NCBI GenBank assembly: GCA_018669975.1 | Contig: JABHSK010000005.1 | Location: 121,146 to 185,145, forward strand | Origin: Candidatus Parcubacteria bacterium | Lineage (GTDB): Bacteria > Patescibacteria > ABY1 > UBA1558 > GWA2-36-10 | Direction: 5' to 3' | Length of the DNA stretch: 64,000 nt | In this document: positions 7,930-15,844 of the stretch, one piece after another | How positions within the stretch are numbered: position 1 is the first letter of the stretch | Layout of the letters: each line of letters starts with the position of its first letter | Notes under the pieces: model-generated | What the model was told of the DNA's origin: nothing | Database searches by the model: none | The model's input: only the letters and a program-made list of their open reading frames with translations | Program-made: the position numbers and the translations under genes

Positions 7930-8115
7930 ATGGCAACAACCGCACAAATCGCAAAATCAAACAAAAAGCCCAAGTATTCTACTCGTAGAGTACGTAGATG
8001 TTGGCGCTGTGGCAAACAACGTTCTTTCATGAGAAAGTTTGAATTATGCCGCATTTGTTTCAGGGAATTAGCAGACAAAGGAGAAATTCCTGGAATTAAG
8101 AAATCAAGTTGGTAA
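7930..8115 (+). CDS. rpsZ: 30S ribosomal protein S14, zinc-binding type Z
   Basis: This is the short (61-residue) zinc form of uS14. It has C24-x2-C27 and C40-x2-C43 (CWRCGKQ and CRICFRELA) and the usual GEIPGIKKSSW end. The gene lies between rplE (6-nt gap) and rpsH. No zinc-free paralogue is visible in this window. Confidence 0.97.
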   Translation: MATTAQIAKSNKKPKYSTRRVRRCWRCGKQRSFMRKFELCRICFRELADKGEIPGIKKSSW

Positions 8116-8164
8116 ATATTTATTTAAATATAATATAAGATATAGAATATAAAATAACATAAAT

Positions 8165-8554
8165 ATGACAGATCCTATCGCAGACATGTTAACAAGAATA
8201 CGTAATGCTGTGGCCGTTAAAAAGCCAGAGATAATTTTGCCTTTTTCTAAGGTTAAATTTAACATTGCCAAATTATTGGAAGATGAAAAATATGTAGGCA
8301 ACGTATCCAAGGTTAAGACTGGTAAATTTGATGAAATCAAAATTAATTTGATATACAAAGCTGATAACTCAGTGATTCGACATATCAAGAGTGTTTCTAC
8401 ACCAGGACAACGTGTTTATGTATCCGGTAAAGAAATTCCTCGTGTATTAAACGGTTATGGAATGGCAGTTGTTTCAACATCTAAAGGTGTTATGACTGGC
8501 AAAGAAGCCTCTAGGCAGAACATCGGAGGAGAGTTAATGTGTGAAATCTGGTAA
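8165..8554 (+). CDS. rpsH: 30S ribosomal protein S8
   Basis: uS8 binds the central domain of 16S rRNA and represses the spc operon in E. coli. It begins MTDPIADMLTRIRNA and ends in the conserved ASRQNIGGELMCEIW, with GMAVVSTSKGVMTG before it. The 129-residue length is normal. A 49-nt A/T-rich gap separates it from rpsZ. I saw no S8-binding mRNA structure there. Confidence 0.98.
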   Translation: MTDPIADMLTRIRNAVAVKKPEIILPFSKVKFNIAKLLEDEKYVGNVSKVKTGKFDEIKINLIYKADNSVIRHIKSVSTPGQRVYVSGKEIPRVLNGYGMAVVSTSKGVMTGKEASRQNIGGELMCEIW

Positions 8555-8581
8555 GCAGTTTTAATTTAAAATAATAAATTT

Positions 8582-9136
8582 ATGTCAAGAATAGGTAAAA
8601 AACCAATTGAGATACCAAGCGGTGTAGAAATCAAGGTCGCTAAGAATGATCTAGATATTTTTGAGGTATCTGTAAAAGGTCCTAAAGGAACTTTGCTGGT
8701 TAATGTCCCAAAAGGTGTTTCTGTAGAACAAGCTGAAAATCAATTATCTTTTAAAGTAAAGAACGAAGAAGCTAAAAGTGATAAAGCTTTGTGGGGATTA
8801 AGTAGGACTCTAGTTAATAATGCTGTTTTGGGAGTAATGGAAGGTTTTAGTAAGGTTTTAGAGATCAATGGTGTTGGATATAAAGTTGCTCTGCAAGGAA
8901 AAAAATTAGTGCTTAATGTTGGTTTTTCACATCAGGTAGAATTTGCTATTCCAGAAGGTATTACTGCAGAGGTTGAAAAAAATAAGATTACAATATCTGG
9001 CATTGACAAACAACAAGTTGGTCAGATTGCTGCTGAAATAAGAGCTATCAAAAAACCGGAACCGTATAAAGGTAAAGGTATCAAATATATTGATGAGCAG
9101 ATTCGCAGAAAAGCAGGTAAGGTAGTCAAATCATAA
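8582..9136 (+). CDS. rplF: 50S ribosomal protein L6
   Basis: uL6 is near the factor-binding site. The 184 residues include MSRIGKKPIEIPSGV, the two duplicated domains with LWGLSRTLVNNAVLGVMEGF in the middle, the GVGYKVALQGKKLVLNVGFSH segment (cited in part), and the C-terminal EPYKGKGIKYIDEQIRRKAGK. The order rpsH-rplF-rplR is conserved. Confidence 0.98.
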   Translation: MSRIGKKPIEIPSGVEIKVAKNDLDIFEVSVKGPKGTLLVNVPKGVSVEQAENQLSFKVKNEEAKSDKALWGLSRTLVNNAVLGVMEGFSKVLEINGVGYKVALQGKKLVLNVGFSHQVEFAIPEGITAEVEKNKITISGIDKQQVGQIAAEIRAIKKPEPYKGKGIKYIDEQIRRKAGKVVKS

Positions 9137-9160
9137 TAAGCATCTTTGTAAATAAAAAAT

Positions 9161-9517
9161 ATGAAAGATTTAAATAAAATAAAACAAGAAAAGTTTTTCC
9201 GCAGACAAAGAAGGACTAGAGCTCAGATAACTGGTACTACCAGTAAGCCTCGTTTGTCCGTCTTTAGAAGTTTGTTGCATATCTCTGCACAGGCTATTGA
9301 TGATGTTGGTAAAAAAACTTTAGTAGCTGCTTCTGATAAGGAAATTAAAGCTAAAGGAAATAAATCTGAGATCGCTGCTTTAGTTGGAGAACTACTAGGT
9401 AAGAAGTTAACAGAGAAAAAGATTTCAAAAATAATCTTTGATAAAGGCGCTTATAAGTATCATGGCCGTGTTAAAGCCTTGGCTGATGGTCTAAGAAAAA
9501 GTGGTATAAATTTTTAA
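9161..9517 (+). CDS. rplR: 50S ribosomal protein L18
   Basis: uL18 binds 5S rRNA. The 118-residue product has the basic N-terminus (KFFRRQRRTRAQITGTTSKPRLSV, cited in part), the KPRLSVFRSLLHISAQ strand and the C-terminal FDKGAYKYHGRVKALADGLRK. Length and position are normal. rpsE follows after 8 nt. Confidence 0.97.
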   Translation: MKDLNKIKQEKFFRRQRRTRAQITGTTSKPRLSVFRSLLHISAQAIDDVGKKTLVAASDKEIKAKGNKSEIAALVGELLGKKLTEKKISKIIFDKGAYKYHGRVKALADGLRKSGINF

Positions 9518-9525
9518 TCAATCAC

Positions 9526-10257
9526 ATGGAAGATAAAAAACCTAACACCCCTAACAAAGTTGAGGGGAACAAAAAACCAGAAGGAACAAAACAGCCTTTC
9601 AAAAAGACTTTCAACAAGCCTTTTAACAAGCCTTTTAATAAAGGAGGCGGAGGTGGTCCACGACGTGGTCGCAAGCCTTTTAGAAGACCAGATAGGCCAG
9701 TTGATGATTTTGAACAAAAGATTGTTGATTTAGCTAGGGTTACTAGAGTTATGGCTGGCGGTAAACGTATGAAGTTCAGAGCTTGTATGGTTGTTGGAGA
9801 TAAGAAAGGTAGAGTTGGTATTGGGCTTGCTAAAGGTGTAGATGTAGCTATGGCTATTTCTAAGTCTGTTAGTAAGGCTAAGAAGAAAACTATACTTGTT
9901 CCAATTATTGATGGCACTATACCCCACGAGGTAAATGTAAAGTTCAAAGCGGCTAGAATCATGATGAAGCCGGCTAGAAAGGGTAGTGGTATTAAAGCTG
10001 GTGGTGTAATGCGTATTATTTTAGAGTTAGCTGGTGTTAAAGATGTGGTTGCTAAAATTTTAGGTACTAACAACAAAGTTAATAACGCTAAAGCAGTTTT
10101 AAAGGCCTTGGAGGGATTTGTACCAACTGCAGTTGAAGCAGCTAAAAAAGATGCACCAAAGAAAGTTGCACCAAAGAAAGTTGTTTTTGATAAACCAAAA
10201 TTTAAGCCAGCTGGTAAAAAGCCAGTTAAGGCAGAAGATATCAAGAGTAAAAAATAA
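9526..10257 (+). CDS. rpsE: 30S ribosomal protein S5, with extended N- and C-termini
   Basis: uS5 takes part in decoding accuracy and mRNA unwinding. The S5 N-domain starts at about residue 62 (FEQKIVDLARVTRVMAGGKRM, cited in part) with VVGDKKGRVGIGLAKG, followed by the C-domain (KGSGIKAGGVMRIILELAGV). Residues 1-60 are an added low-complexity arm with repeats of FNKP and a GGGGGPRRGRK stretch. About 35 extra basic residues follow the core. Typical S5 is ~165 residues, against 243 here. Normally rpmD (uL30) would come next; here rplO starts 11 nt later. Confidence 0.97.
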   Translation: MEDKKPNTPNKVEGNKKPEGTKQPFKKTFNKPFNKPFNKGGGGGPRRGRKPFRRPDRPVDDFEQKIVDLARVTRVMAGGKRMKFRACMVVGDKKGRVGIGLAKGVDVAMAISKSVSKAKKKTILVPIIDGTIPHEVNVKFKAARIMMKPARKGSGIKAGGVMRIILELAGVKDVVAKILGTNNKVNNAKAVLKALEGFVPTAVEAAKKDAPKKVAPKKVVFDKPKFKPAGKKPVKAEDIKSKK

Positions 10258-10268
10258 GATATAAATTT

Positions 10269-10793
10269 ATGTTGAGTTTACATAACCTAGAAAAAAATAA
10301 AGCATCTACACACCGTAAAAGGAGAGTTGGTCGTGGTGACGCTTCTGGTATGGGAAGTTATTCAACCAGAGGTATTAAGGGTCAACGTTCTAGATCAGGT
10401 GGTAAATCAGGTTTAGCTGTTAGAAGTATTAAGAGCTACTTACTTCGTATTCCTAAAGTTAGAGGTTTTAAATCTTTGCAGCCAAAAATGGCAGTAGTTA
10501 ATTTAGAGGATCTAGAAAAGAATTTTTCTGCTGGTTCTACTGTTAATGCTAGAGCCATGTTACGTGCTGACTTAGTTAGATCTATCACTAAAGGTGTTAA
10601 AGTGTTGTCACTTGGTAAATTAACCAAAAATCTAAATGTAGAAGCTACCGCTTTTTCTAAAAAAGCTGCAGAAGCTATTGTTAAAGCTGGCGGTAAGGCT
10701 GTGGTAGTTGGTCCAAAAAAAATCGAAAAAGACAAACCAGTCAAAAAAGATGAGGTTAAAGCCAAAGAAGAGGTTAAATCAGAAGACAAATAA
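10269..10793 (+). CDS. rplO: 50S ribosomal protein L15
   Basis: uL15 is a late-assembling large-subunit protein. The glycine/arginine-rich N-terminal half is typical (KRRVGRGDASGMGSYSTRGIKGQRSRSGG, cited in part). The C-terminal domain has VKVLSLGKLTKNLNVEATAFSKKAAEAI (cited in part). A tail of about 25 Lys/Glu residues ends the protein. It follows rpsE directly, with no rpmD between them, and precedes secY by 12 nt. Confidence 0.97.
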   Translation: MLSLHNLEKNKASTHRKRRVGRGDASGMGSYSTRGIKGQRSRSGGKSGLAVRSIKSYLLRIPKVRGFKSLQPKMAVVNLEDLEKNFSAGSTVNARAMLRADLVRSITKGVKVLSLGKLTKNLNVEATAFSKKAAEAIVKAGGKAVVVGPKKIEKDKPVKKDEVKAKEEVKSEDK

Positions 10794-10805
10794 ATAAATA
10801 TATAT

Positions 10806-12083
10806 ATGTTGGCCAAATTGCAACAAATATGGAAAGCTAAGGATGTACGAAATAGTATTTTGTATGTCGTAGCTTTATTAGTTGTTTTTAGGATTGCTGC
10901 TCATATTCCTATTCCCGGAATTAATGTTATAGAGTTAAAGCAGTATTTTGAAGGCAATCAAGTTCTAGGCATGCTTAATCTATTTTCTGGTGGCGCCATG
11001 CAGAACTTTTCAGTAGTAATGTTAGGCGTCGGTCCTTATATTACAGCTTCTATTATTTTCCAGTTATTGGTGATGATAGTGCCAAAATTAGAGGCATTAT
11101 CAAAAGAGGGTGACTATGGAAGACAGAAGATAAGTCAATATACTAGATTACTGACCGTACCATTGGCTGCTGTTCAAGGATATTCATTTATTAAATTACT
11201 ATCAAATCAAACTCAGGGTCGTTTATTAGCAGATGTCTCAACTTTTCAGTTGATTACTACTATCCTGGTTATTATAGCTGGAACCATGTTCTTGGTCTGG
11301 CTAGGTGAATTAATCACCGAAAAAAATATTGGAAATGGTGTATCGTTATTAATTTTTGCTGGTATTGTCAGTGGTCTACCAAGATCTATTAGTAATACTA
11401 TGTTATCAGTTGATAACACCATGGTTTTGAACCTAATTATTTTTGCTATAATTGCCCTAGTAACCATCGCAGTTATTGTTTTGATTACAGAGGGTACTAG
11501 AAATATTCCAGTATCTTATGCTCGGCATATGGTCGGACAAAAAAGTGTGGGTGGAGTTAAAACACACCTGCCACTCAGAGTTAACCAAGCTGGCGTTATT
11601 CCTATCATCTTTGCTATTTCTGTTATTCTGTTTCCACCAATGGTCGCTCAATTTTTTGAAAGATCGGAAGTTGTTTGGATTGCCACTTCAGCTGTTTGGG
11701 TTAAAGATATTTTTGCAAACCAAATATTTTATGGAGTTTTCTATTTTATAATGGTTGTCTTATTTACATATTTTTATACTTCCGTTATTTTCAAACCACA
11801 GCAAATTGCTGATAATTTACAGAAGCAAGGTGGTTTTATACCGGGTATTAGACCAGGTAGGCACACAGCTGACTATCTTGGTAGGGTTGTAAATAGAATA
11901 ATTTTTGCTGGAGCCATCTTCTTGGGTACTGTAGCTATCTTACCGATAGTGGTAGCACCGATTACTGGAGTAGCTACCATGTCTATTGGTGGTACTAGTT
12001 TGTTAATCGTTGTAGCAGTAGTAATTGAAACAGTTAAACAGATAGACGCTCAGCTAGTGATGAGAGATTACGAAGGATTTTAA
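10806..12083 (+). CDS. secY: preprotein translocase subunit SecY
   Basis: SecY forms the protein-conducting channel in the cytoplasmic membrane. The 425 residues hold about ten hydrophobic segments. Diagnostic pieces are AAHIPIPGIN after TM1, the plug region with LGVGPYITASIIFQLL, TEKNIGNGVSLLIFAGIV, LPLRVNQAGVIPIIFA, and NLQKQGGFIPGIRPGR in the last large cytoplasmic loop. It ends the spc-type operon here, and a terminator follows. adk and map come next, as in many bacteria, but infA, rpmJ and the alpha operon do not. Confidence 0.98.
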   Translation: MLAKLQQIWKAKDVRNSILYVVALLVVFRIAAHIPIPGINVIELKQYFEGNQVLGMLNLFSGGAMQNFSVVMLGVGPYITASIIFQLLVMIVPKLEALSKEGDYGRQKISQYTRLLTVPLAAVQGYSFIKLLSNQTQGRLLADVSTFQLITTILVIIAGTMFLVWLGELITEKNIGNGVSLLIFAGIVSGLPRSISNTMLSVDNTMVLNLIIFAIIALVTIAVIVLITEGTRNIPVSYARHMVGQKSVGGVKTHLPLRVNQAGVIPIIFAISVILFPPMVAQFFERSEVVWIATSAVWVKDIFANQIFYGVFYFIMVVLFTYFYTSVIFKPQQIADNLQKQGGFIPGIRPGRHTADYLGRVVNRIIFAGAIFLGTVAILPIVVAPITGVATMSIGGTSLLIVVAVVIETVKQIDAQLVMRDYEGF

Positions 12084-12103
12084 ATATATTTTTTATAAAA
12101 AGT

Positions 12104-12127
12104 ACCCCCAATGACCTAACAGGGGGT
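12104..12127 (+). terminator. terminator after secY
   Basis: ACCCCC (12104-12109) pairs with GGGGGT (12122-12127) around a 12-nt loop, and a T-rich tract (tcttttattttatt) follows. It closes the ribosomal operon before adk. Confidence 0.75.
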
Positions 12128-12149
12128 TCTTTTATTTTATTGGGTATTT

Positions 12150-12158
12150 TGTTATAAT
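12150..12158 (+). promoter_or_regulatory. extended -10 promoter before adk
   Basis: The sequence TGTTATAAT carries a perfect TATAAT at 12153-12158 preceded by the TGn extension. No good -35 box lies at the right distance. It is well placed for a transcript starting about 20 nt before the adk ATG. Confidence 0.6.
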
Positions 12159-12186
12159 TTTATTAGTGGTTAATTAATCAAAAAAT

Positions 12187-12834
12187 ATGCCAGGAGGTAT
12201 TAAGAGAGCAGTATTATTAGGCCCACAGGGCTCAGGAAAAAGCACCCAAAGTAGAATGATTGCGGAGGCTTTAGGCGTAGATGTTATTTCAGCTAGCCGT
12301 ATTTTAAAAGATATAGTCCAAAGAGAAACAGATATGGGCAAGAGGATTAAGAAGCTGATGGATGGGGGTTCAATGATTCCAGACACCCATATGATCAATT
12401 TGATGTTAGAAGAATTAAGGGCGCCAGTCTGCCGAAGTGGTTTTTTGCTAGATGGTTTTCCTAGAAATATAGTGCAAGCTCACGCACTCGAAGAGAGTTG
12501 TGGGGTAGAAAAAGTTTTTAGTATTGAGATTTCAGATGAAGAAGCTATTAAAAGAATGAAGGGTCGACGCATTTGTAATAATAGACATGTTTTTCATGTA
12601 GATTTCAAACCACCCCAAAAAGAAGGCGTGTGTGATATTTGCCAACTTCCTTTACATCAAAGGGAGGATGATAAGCCAGAAGCAGTGCGTAAGAGATTGG
12701 CTAACTATCATCAGGACACAGAAAAGCTGTTACAGTATTATGAAAAGCAAAATAAGCTAGTCGTTTTTGATGGGGAGCAACCCATTGAAGATGTGTCAAA
12801 TACTATTTTAGATTATTTAAAGAATAATGCTTAG
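12187..12834 (+). CDS. adk: adenylate kinase, zinc-LID variant
   Basis: It converts ATP and AMP to two ADP in the cytoplasm. The P-loop is G12-PQGSGKST-20, the LLDGFPR motif is at 87-93, and the LID spans about 125-162 with HQREDD at its end. The LID has C130, C149 and C152, but the usual second Cys (C-x2-C) is absent. The stretch is one residue shorter, with R133-H134 there, so H134 may complete a Cys3-His zinc site. The 215-residue length fits long-LID enzymes. The stop overlaps the start of map by 8 nt. Confidence 0.95.
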   Translation: MPGGIKRAVLLGPQGSGKSTQSRMIAEALGVDVISASRILKDIVQRETDMGKRIKKLMDGGSMIPDTHMINLMLEELRAPVCRSGFLLDGFPRNIVQAHALEESCGVEKVFSIEISDEEAIKRMKGRRICNNRHVFHVDFKPPQKEGVCDICQLPLHQREDDKPEAVRKRLANYHQDTEKLLQYYEKQNKLVVFDGEQPIEDVSNTILDYLKNNA

Positions 12835-13573
12835 TCGAAAAACACCAAAAGATATTAAAATTTTAAGAGAGGGCGGTAAGTTGTTAGGTAGTATATTGAG
12901 GCAGTTGGCAGGTGAGGTTAAACCTGGGGTTACTGGTCAGGAGCTTAACAAGTTGGCTGAAGAGCTGATTAAAAAAGCCGGAGGCACACCTTCTTTTAAG
13001 AATTACCGTGGCTTTCCATGTGGTCTTTGTGTTTCGGTTAATCAGACAGTAGTTCATGGCGTTCCTAATGATCAGCCTTTTAGAGAGGGAGATCTAGTTG
13101 GCCTAGACATTGGTATGAAGTACAAGAATCTACATACCGACACAGCTACCACTGTAGCTATTGGTAAATTAGATAAGAAAGTTCAACAATTTTTGGATAG
13201 AACTAAGCAGGCATTGGAAATTGGCATACAAGAAGTTGGTCCAGACAAACATATTGGTGATATTGGTAAAGCCATAGAAAAATTTATTAAGCCCTTTGGC
13301 TATGGCATAGTTAGGGATTTAGCTGGTCATGGAGTAGGTTATGATGTGCATGAGGATCCAATAGTGCCGAATTATAATCCTGGCTCTAAGATGGATAAAA
13401 TGTTTCCTGGTATGGTTATTGCCATTGAACCAATGATAATTATTGGCGGTAGTCATAGTGTGGTTGTTGGAAAGAATAAATGGGATATAAAAGCCCAAGA
13501 TGAAAGTCTAACAGCTCATTTTGAACACACTGTAGCAGTTACTGAAGATGGTTATTTAATAATTACTGAATAA
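12827..13573 (+). CDS. map: methionine aminopeptidase, type I
   Basis: It removes the initiator methionine from nascent proteins. All five metal ligands can be placed: D94 (GLDIG), D105 (HTDT), H168 (GHGVG), E201 (IEP) and E233 (HFEHTV). H77 in VVHGVP is the usual substrate-site histidine. At 248 residues it is a type Ia enzyme without an N-terminal extension. It overlaps adk by 8 nt and is followed 1 nt later by ruvX, so it belongs to an adk-map-ruvX unit. Confidence 0.97.
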   Translation: MLSRKTPKDIKILREGGKLLGSILRQLAGEVKPGVTGQELNKLAEELIKKAGGTPSFKNYRGFPCGLCVSVNQTVVHGVPNDQPFREGDLVGLDIGMKYKNLHTDTATTVAIGKLDKKVQQFLDRTKQALEIGIQEVGPDKHIGDIGKAIEKFIKPFGYGIVRDLAGHGVGYDVHEDPIVPNYNPGSKMDKMFPGMVIAIEPMIIIGGSHSVVVGKNKWDIKAQDESLTAHFEHTVAVTEDGYLIITE

Positions 13574-13574
13574 T

Positions 13575-13970
13575 ATGGATAGGCCAAAGAGATTATTGGG
13601 GGTAGATTATGGAGATAAAAGAGTTGGAATAGCTCTGGCAGATATGGGTAGCATTGCTTTACCTTATAAAATTTTAGACAATAAGGGTAAACGGCCATTA
13701 TTGGATGATTTGAACAATATTATTGAACAAGAGCTGGTTGATATCGTAGTGGTGGGGTTACCACATAGTTTGTCAGGCCAGAGTAATGAGCGTTTGGAAG
13801 TAACTAAAAATTTTGTAGATTTCTTGTCCCAGAGTTTATCACTGCCAGTGCAAACAGTAGATGAACAAATGACCTCTAAAATGTTTAGTAAAATGGGAAT
13901 AAACAAAAATATAGATAAGCATTCAGCTGCAGCTATATTAGATACTTTTATATCTCAAAATAATGCCTGA
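13575..13970 (+). CDS. ruvX: RuvX/YqgF family nuclease
   Basis: YqgF proteins have an RNase H fold and are linked to Holliday-junction resolution and to 16S rRNA 5' maturation. The 131 residues include LLGVDYGDKRVGIALAD with the catalytic Asp near residue 10, VVVGLPHSLSGQSNER, and the C-terminal DKHSAAAILDTFI with the last acidic residue. It overlaps the following transferase gene by 8 nt. Family assignment is firm; which role dominates is not shown by the sequence. Confidence 0.93.
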   Translation: MDRPKRLLGVDYGDKRVGIALADMGSIALPYKILDNKGKRPLLDDLNNIIEQELVDIVVVGLPHSLSGQSNERLEVTKNFVDFLSQSLSLPVQTVDEQMTSKMFSKMGINKNIDKHSAAAILDTFISQNNA

Positions 13971-15030
13971 TTATATAAAATTTATTTTAGTTTTTCTGAT
14001 AGCTTTTGTCCTGTCTTTTGTGTTTACCAAGTTTATTATTTGGCTGGCTCATAGGCAGGGTATTTTAGATCATCCAGGTGCAGATAGAAAGATACATACT
14101 AAACCAGTGCCTTTATTAGGGGGTATAGCAGTCTATGCTTCTTTTTTTATTACCATCTTTATTTTGTGGCAGAGTCATCAGCTAACAGACGAGCGGATTA
14201 GCTTGTCTATGCTAGCTTGGTTTTTATTAGCAGGGTTGGTATTGATTATCAACGGTGCTTTGGATGATAAATATTCACTGCCAGCTCAGGTGACTGTTTG
14301 GGGTCCTGTTTTAGCCTCCTTGATTATTATATTCGCTGGATTAAAGATAAGCTATATTACCCATCCAGAGGGTGGAGTTTTGCAACTGGATAGCTTATTT
14401 TCTTCGTTGTCTGGTATGGCTGATTTTATTCCTATGCTACTCACCTTTGTTTGGTTGATGGGTATTACCTATACTACTAAATTATTGGATGGCATAGATG
14501 GGCTAACTTCTAGCATCGGATTGGTAGCTAGTGTGGTTATTTTTGTGGTCAGTCTTTCGTGGGATATACAAGGTTCTACTACATCGTTATTAGCGTTAGT
14601 TTTAGCCGGAGCAATTTTTGGTTTTTTATTGTTGAATTGGCATCCAGCTAAAGTTTTTCTAGGAGAGGGTGGTAGTACCTTTATTGGTTTTTCCCTAGGT
14701 GTTCTGTCGATTATATCGGGTAGTAAAATAGCCACAGCTTTATTAGTTATGGGTTTGCCAGTATTGGATATTATTTGGGTCATAATAAGGCGTTTAAGGC
14801 AAAAAAAGGCCTTTTGGAGGGCTGATAAGCAACATTTGCACTTTAGACTGCTTTCAGCTGGATTATCACAAAAACAGGTCGTTATTTTCCTTAGTACAAT
14901 TAGTTTATGTTTTGGTGTTATTTCTATACTATTTACTACCAAGGCTAAAATTGGTGCCCTGATTATCCTATTGGTTTTGATGTTGCTGTTGAGTAGTTGG
15001 TTGAATTATCGTTTAAAGCAAAAAAAATGA
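13963..15030 (+). CDS. WecA/TagO-type polyprenyl-phosphate GlcNAc-1-phosphate transferase
   Basis: This integral membrane enzyme should transfer a HexNAc-1-phosphate from UDP-sugar to undecaprenyl phosphate, the first step of a surface glycan. About ten hydrophobic segments are present. Motifs are RKIHTKPVPLLGG (42-54), NGALDDKYSLP with D101-D102, KLLDGIDGLT with D176 and D179, FLGEGGS (232-238), and HLHFRLL (291-297), the His motif that separates this group from MraY. FLGD is the usual form, so E235 replaces an expected Asp. It could also act on another UDP-HexNAc. The stop overlaps the next start (ATGA). Confidence 0.88.
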   Translation: MPDYIKFILVFLIAFVLSFVFTKFIIWLAHRQGILDHPGADRKIHTKPVPLLGGIAVYASFFITIFILWQSHQLTDERISLSMLAWFLLAGLVLIINGALDDKYSLPAQVTVWGPVLASLIIIFAGLKISYITHPEGGVLQLDSLFSSLSGMADFIPMLLTFVWLMGITYTTKLLDGIDGLTSSIGLVASVVIFVVSLSWDIQGSTTSLLALVLAGAIFGFLLLNWHPAKVFLGEGGSTFIGFSLGVLSIISGSKIATALLVMGLPVLDIIWVIIRRLRQKKAFWRADKQHLHFRLLSAGLSQKQVVIFLSTISLCFGVISILFTTKAKIGALIILLVLMLLLSSWLNYRLKQKK

Positions 15031-15527
15031 GTATACCTAAAATAACTATCATTATTGTATCTGTAATTTTAGTACTTGCAGCTGTCTATTTTTGGCATAC
15101 TCCAATAAAAATAGAAGAAGCCATTTGGCAACCAAATGTTACCATTAATGAACATAATTTTATTGTTGAGGTGTTATACTCAGATGAAGAAAAAAGGCAG
15201 GGCTTGGCAAATGAAGATTTTTTGTTAGAAGATAATGGTATATTGTTTTTATTCGACATAAAGAAGGTGCGCACTTTTTGGATGAAGGATATGAAATTTA
15301 ACATTGATTTACTTTGGATAGATGATCAAGAGATAGTAGGTATTGAAAAATTGATGTTAGCACCCGAGTCAGATATTTTGTATAAGGATTTAATAAAATA
15401 TGATTCACCGAAATTAATAAATAAGGTTTTAGAATTTCCAGCGGGCACAGTAGATAAGTATTCCATACAAGTTGGGGACACAATTAATTTTGATATATAT
15501 GACAGAAACAAAATGGAAGGAAATTAA
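15027..15527 (+). CDS. DUF192 family protein, membrane-anchored
   Basis: I chose the ATG at 15027 because it overlaps the upstream stop as ATGA and opens directly into a hydrophobic helix (ITIIIVSVILVLAAVYFW). The exported part has the DUF192 pattern: FIVEVLYSDEEKRQGLANEDFL, GILFLFDIKKVRTFWMKDM (cited in part), MKFNIDLLWID, and the final AGTVDKYSIQVGDTINF. The family is widespread and small, with no agreed biochemical role. Its place after a glycan-initiating transferase suggests an envelope function. A longer frame from a TTG at 14997 exists but is less likely. Confidence 0.85.
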   Translation: MSIPKITIIIVSVILVLAAVYFWHTPIKIEEAIWQPNVTINEHNFIVEVLYSDEEKRQGLANEDFLLEDNGILFLFDIKKVRTFWMKDMKFNIDLLWIDDQEIVGIEKLMLAPESDILYKDLIKYDSPKLINKVLEFPAGTVDKYSIQVGDTINFDIYDRNKMEGN

Positions 15528-15816
15528 ACAACAGCTTCGAGATAATTTTGAGATAGAAGATGAGTATGAAGAGGATTTTAATCCAGGCGTATCAGAAGCG
15601 TTAGAATTTACTGGACCACAAGGCAAGATGAAGGTTAGGTTTGTTGTTAAGCCGAGGATGTTGGATAAAAAAACAGAATATTCCAACAGAGCTGGTTCTA
15701 ATGTTAAAGTAGAGTATGTCTATTCAGAGGACGAGTTTGTATCATACTTGGAGGCTTTTACTTGGTCTGATGCTAGCAATGATTGGCAGAAAATAGAGTC
15801 AGAGGCTTTATTTTAG
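15499..15816 (+). CDS. conserved-looking acidic protein, unknown function
   Basis: The product has about 105 residues from the ATG at 15499, in the 'tatatATG' context, and overlaps the DUF192 gene by 29 nt. It opens with a charged helix (TETKWKEIKQQLRDNFEIEDEYEEDF). Then comes a beta-rich part (GKMKVRFVVKPRMLDKKTEY, AGSNVKVEYVYSEDEFVSYLEAFTWSD, each cited in part). There is no signal peptide, no membrane segment and no Cys. I do not recognise the family. The overlap with its neighbour argues that it is real and translated together with the DUF192 protein. Confidence 0.7.
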   Translation: MTETKWKEIKQQLRDNFEIEDEYEEDFNPGVSEALEFTGPQGKMKVRFVVKPRMLDKKTEYSNRAGSNVKVEYVYSEDEFVSYLEAFTWSDASNDWQKIESEALF

Positions 15817-15829
15817 GGTTGTTTACGGG

Positions 15830-15835
15830 TATAAT
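15830..15835 (+). promoter_or_regulatory. -10 box just before the 15845 gene (possibly leaderless)
   Basis: A perfect TATAAT lies only 9 nt before the ATG at 15845. Transcription from it would start about 7 nt downstream, giving an mRNA with almost no 5' leader. The -35 region (tttatt at 15807-15812) is weak. Confidence 0.45.
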
Positions 15836-15844
15836 ATAACGGAT

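Noticed and set aside
9522..10244. Long open frame on the minus strand opposite rpsE (240 codons)
   Set aside because: It is the reverse complement of a Lys/Gly-rich gene and gives a low-complexity Leu/Pro product with no start signals; rpsE is certain.
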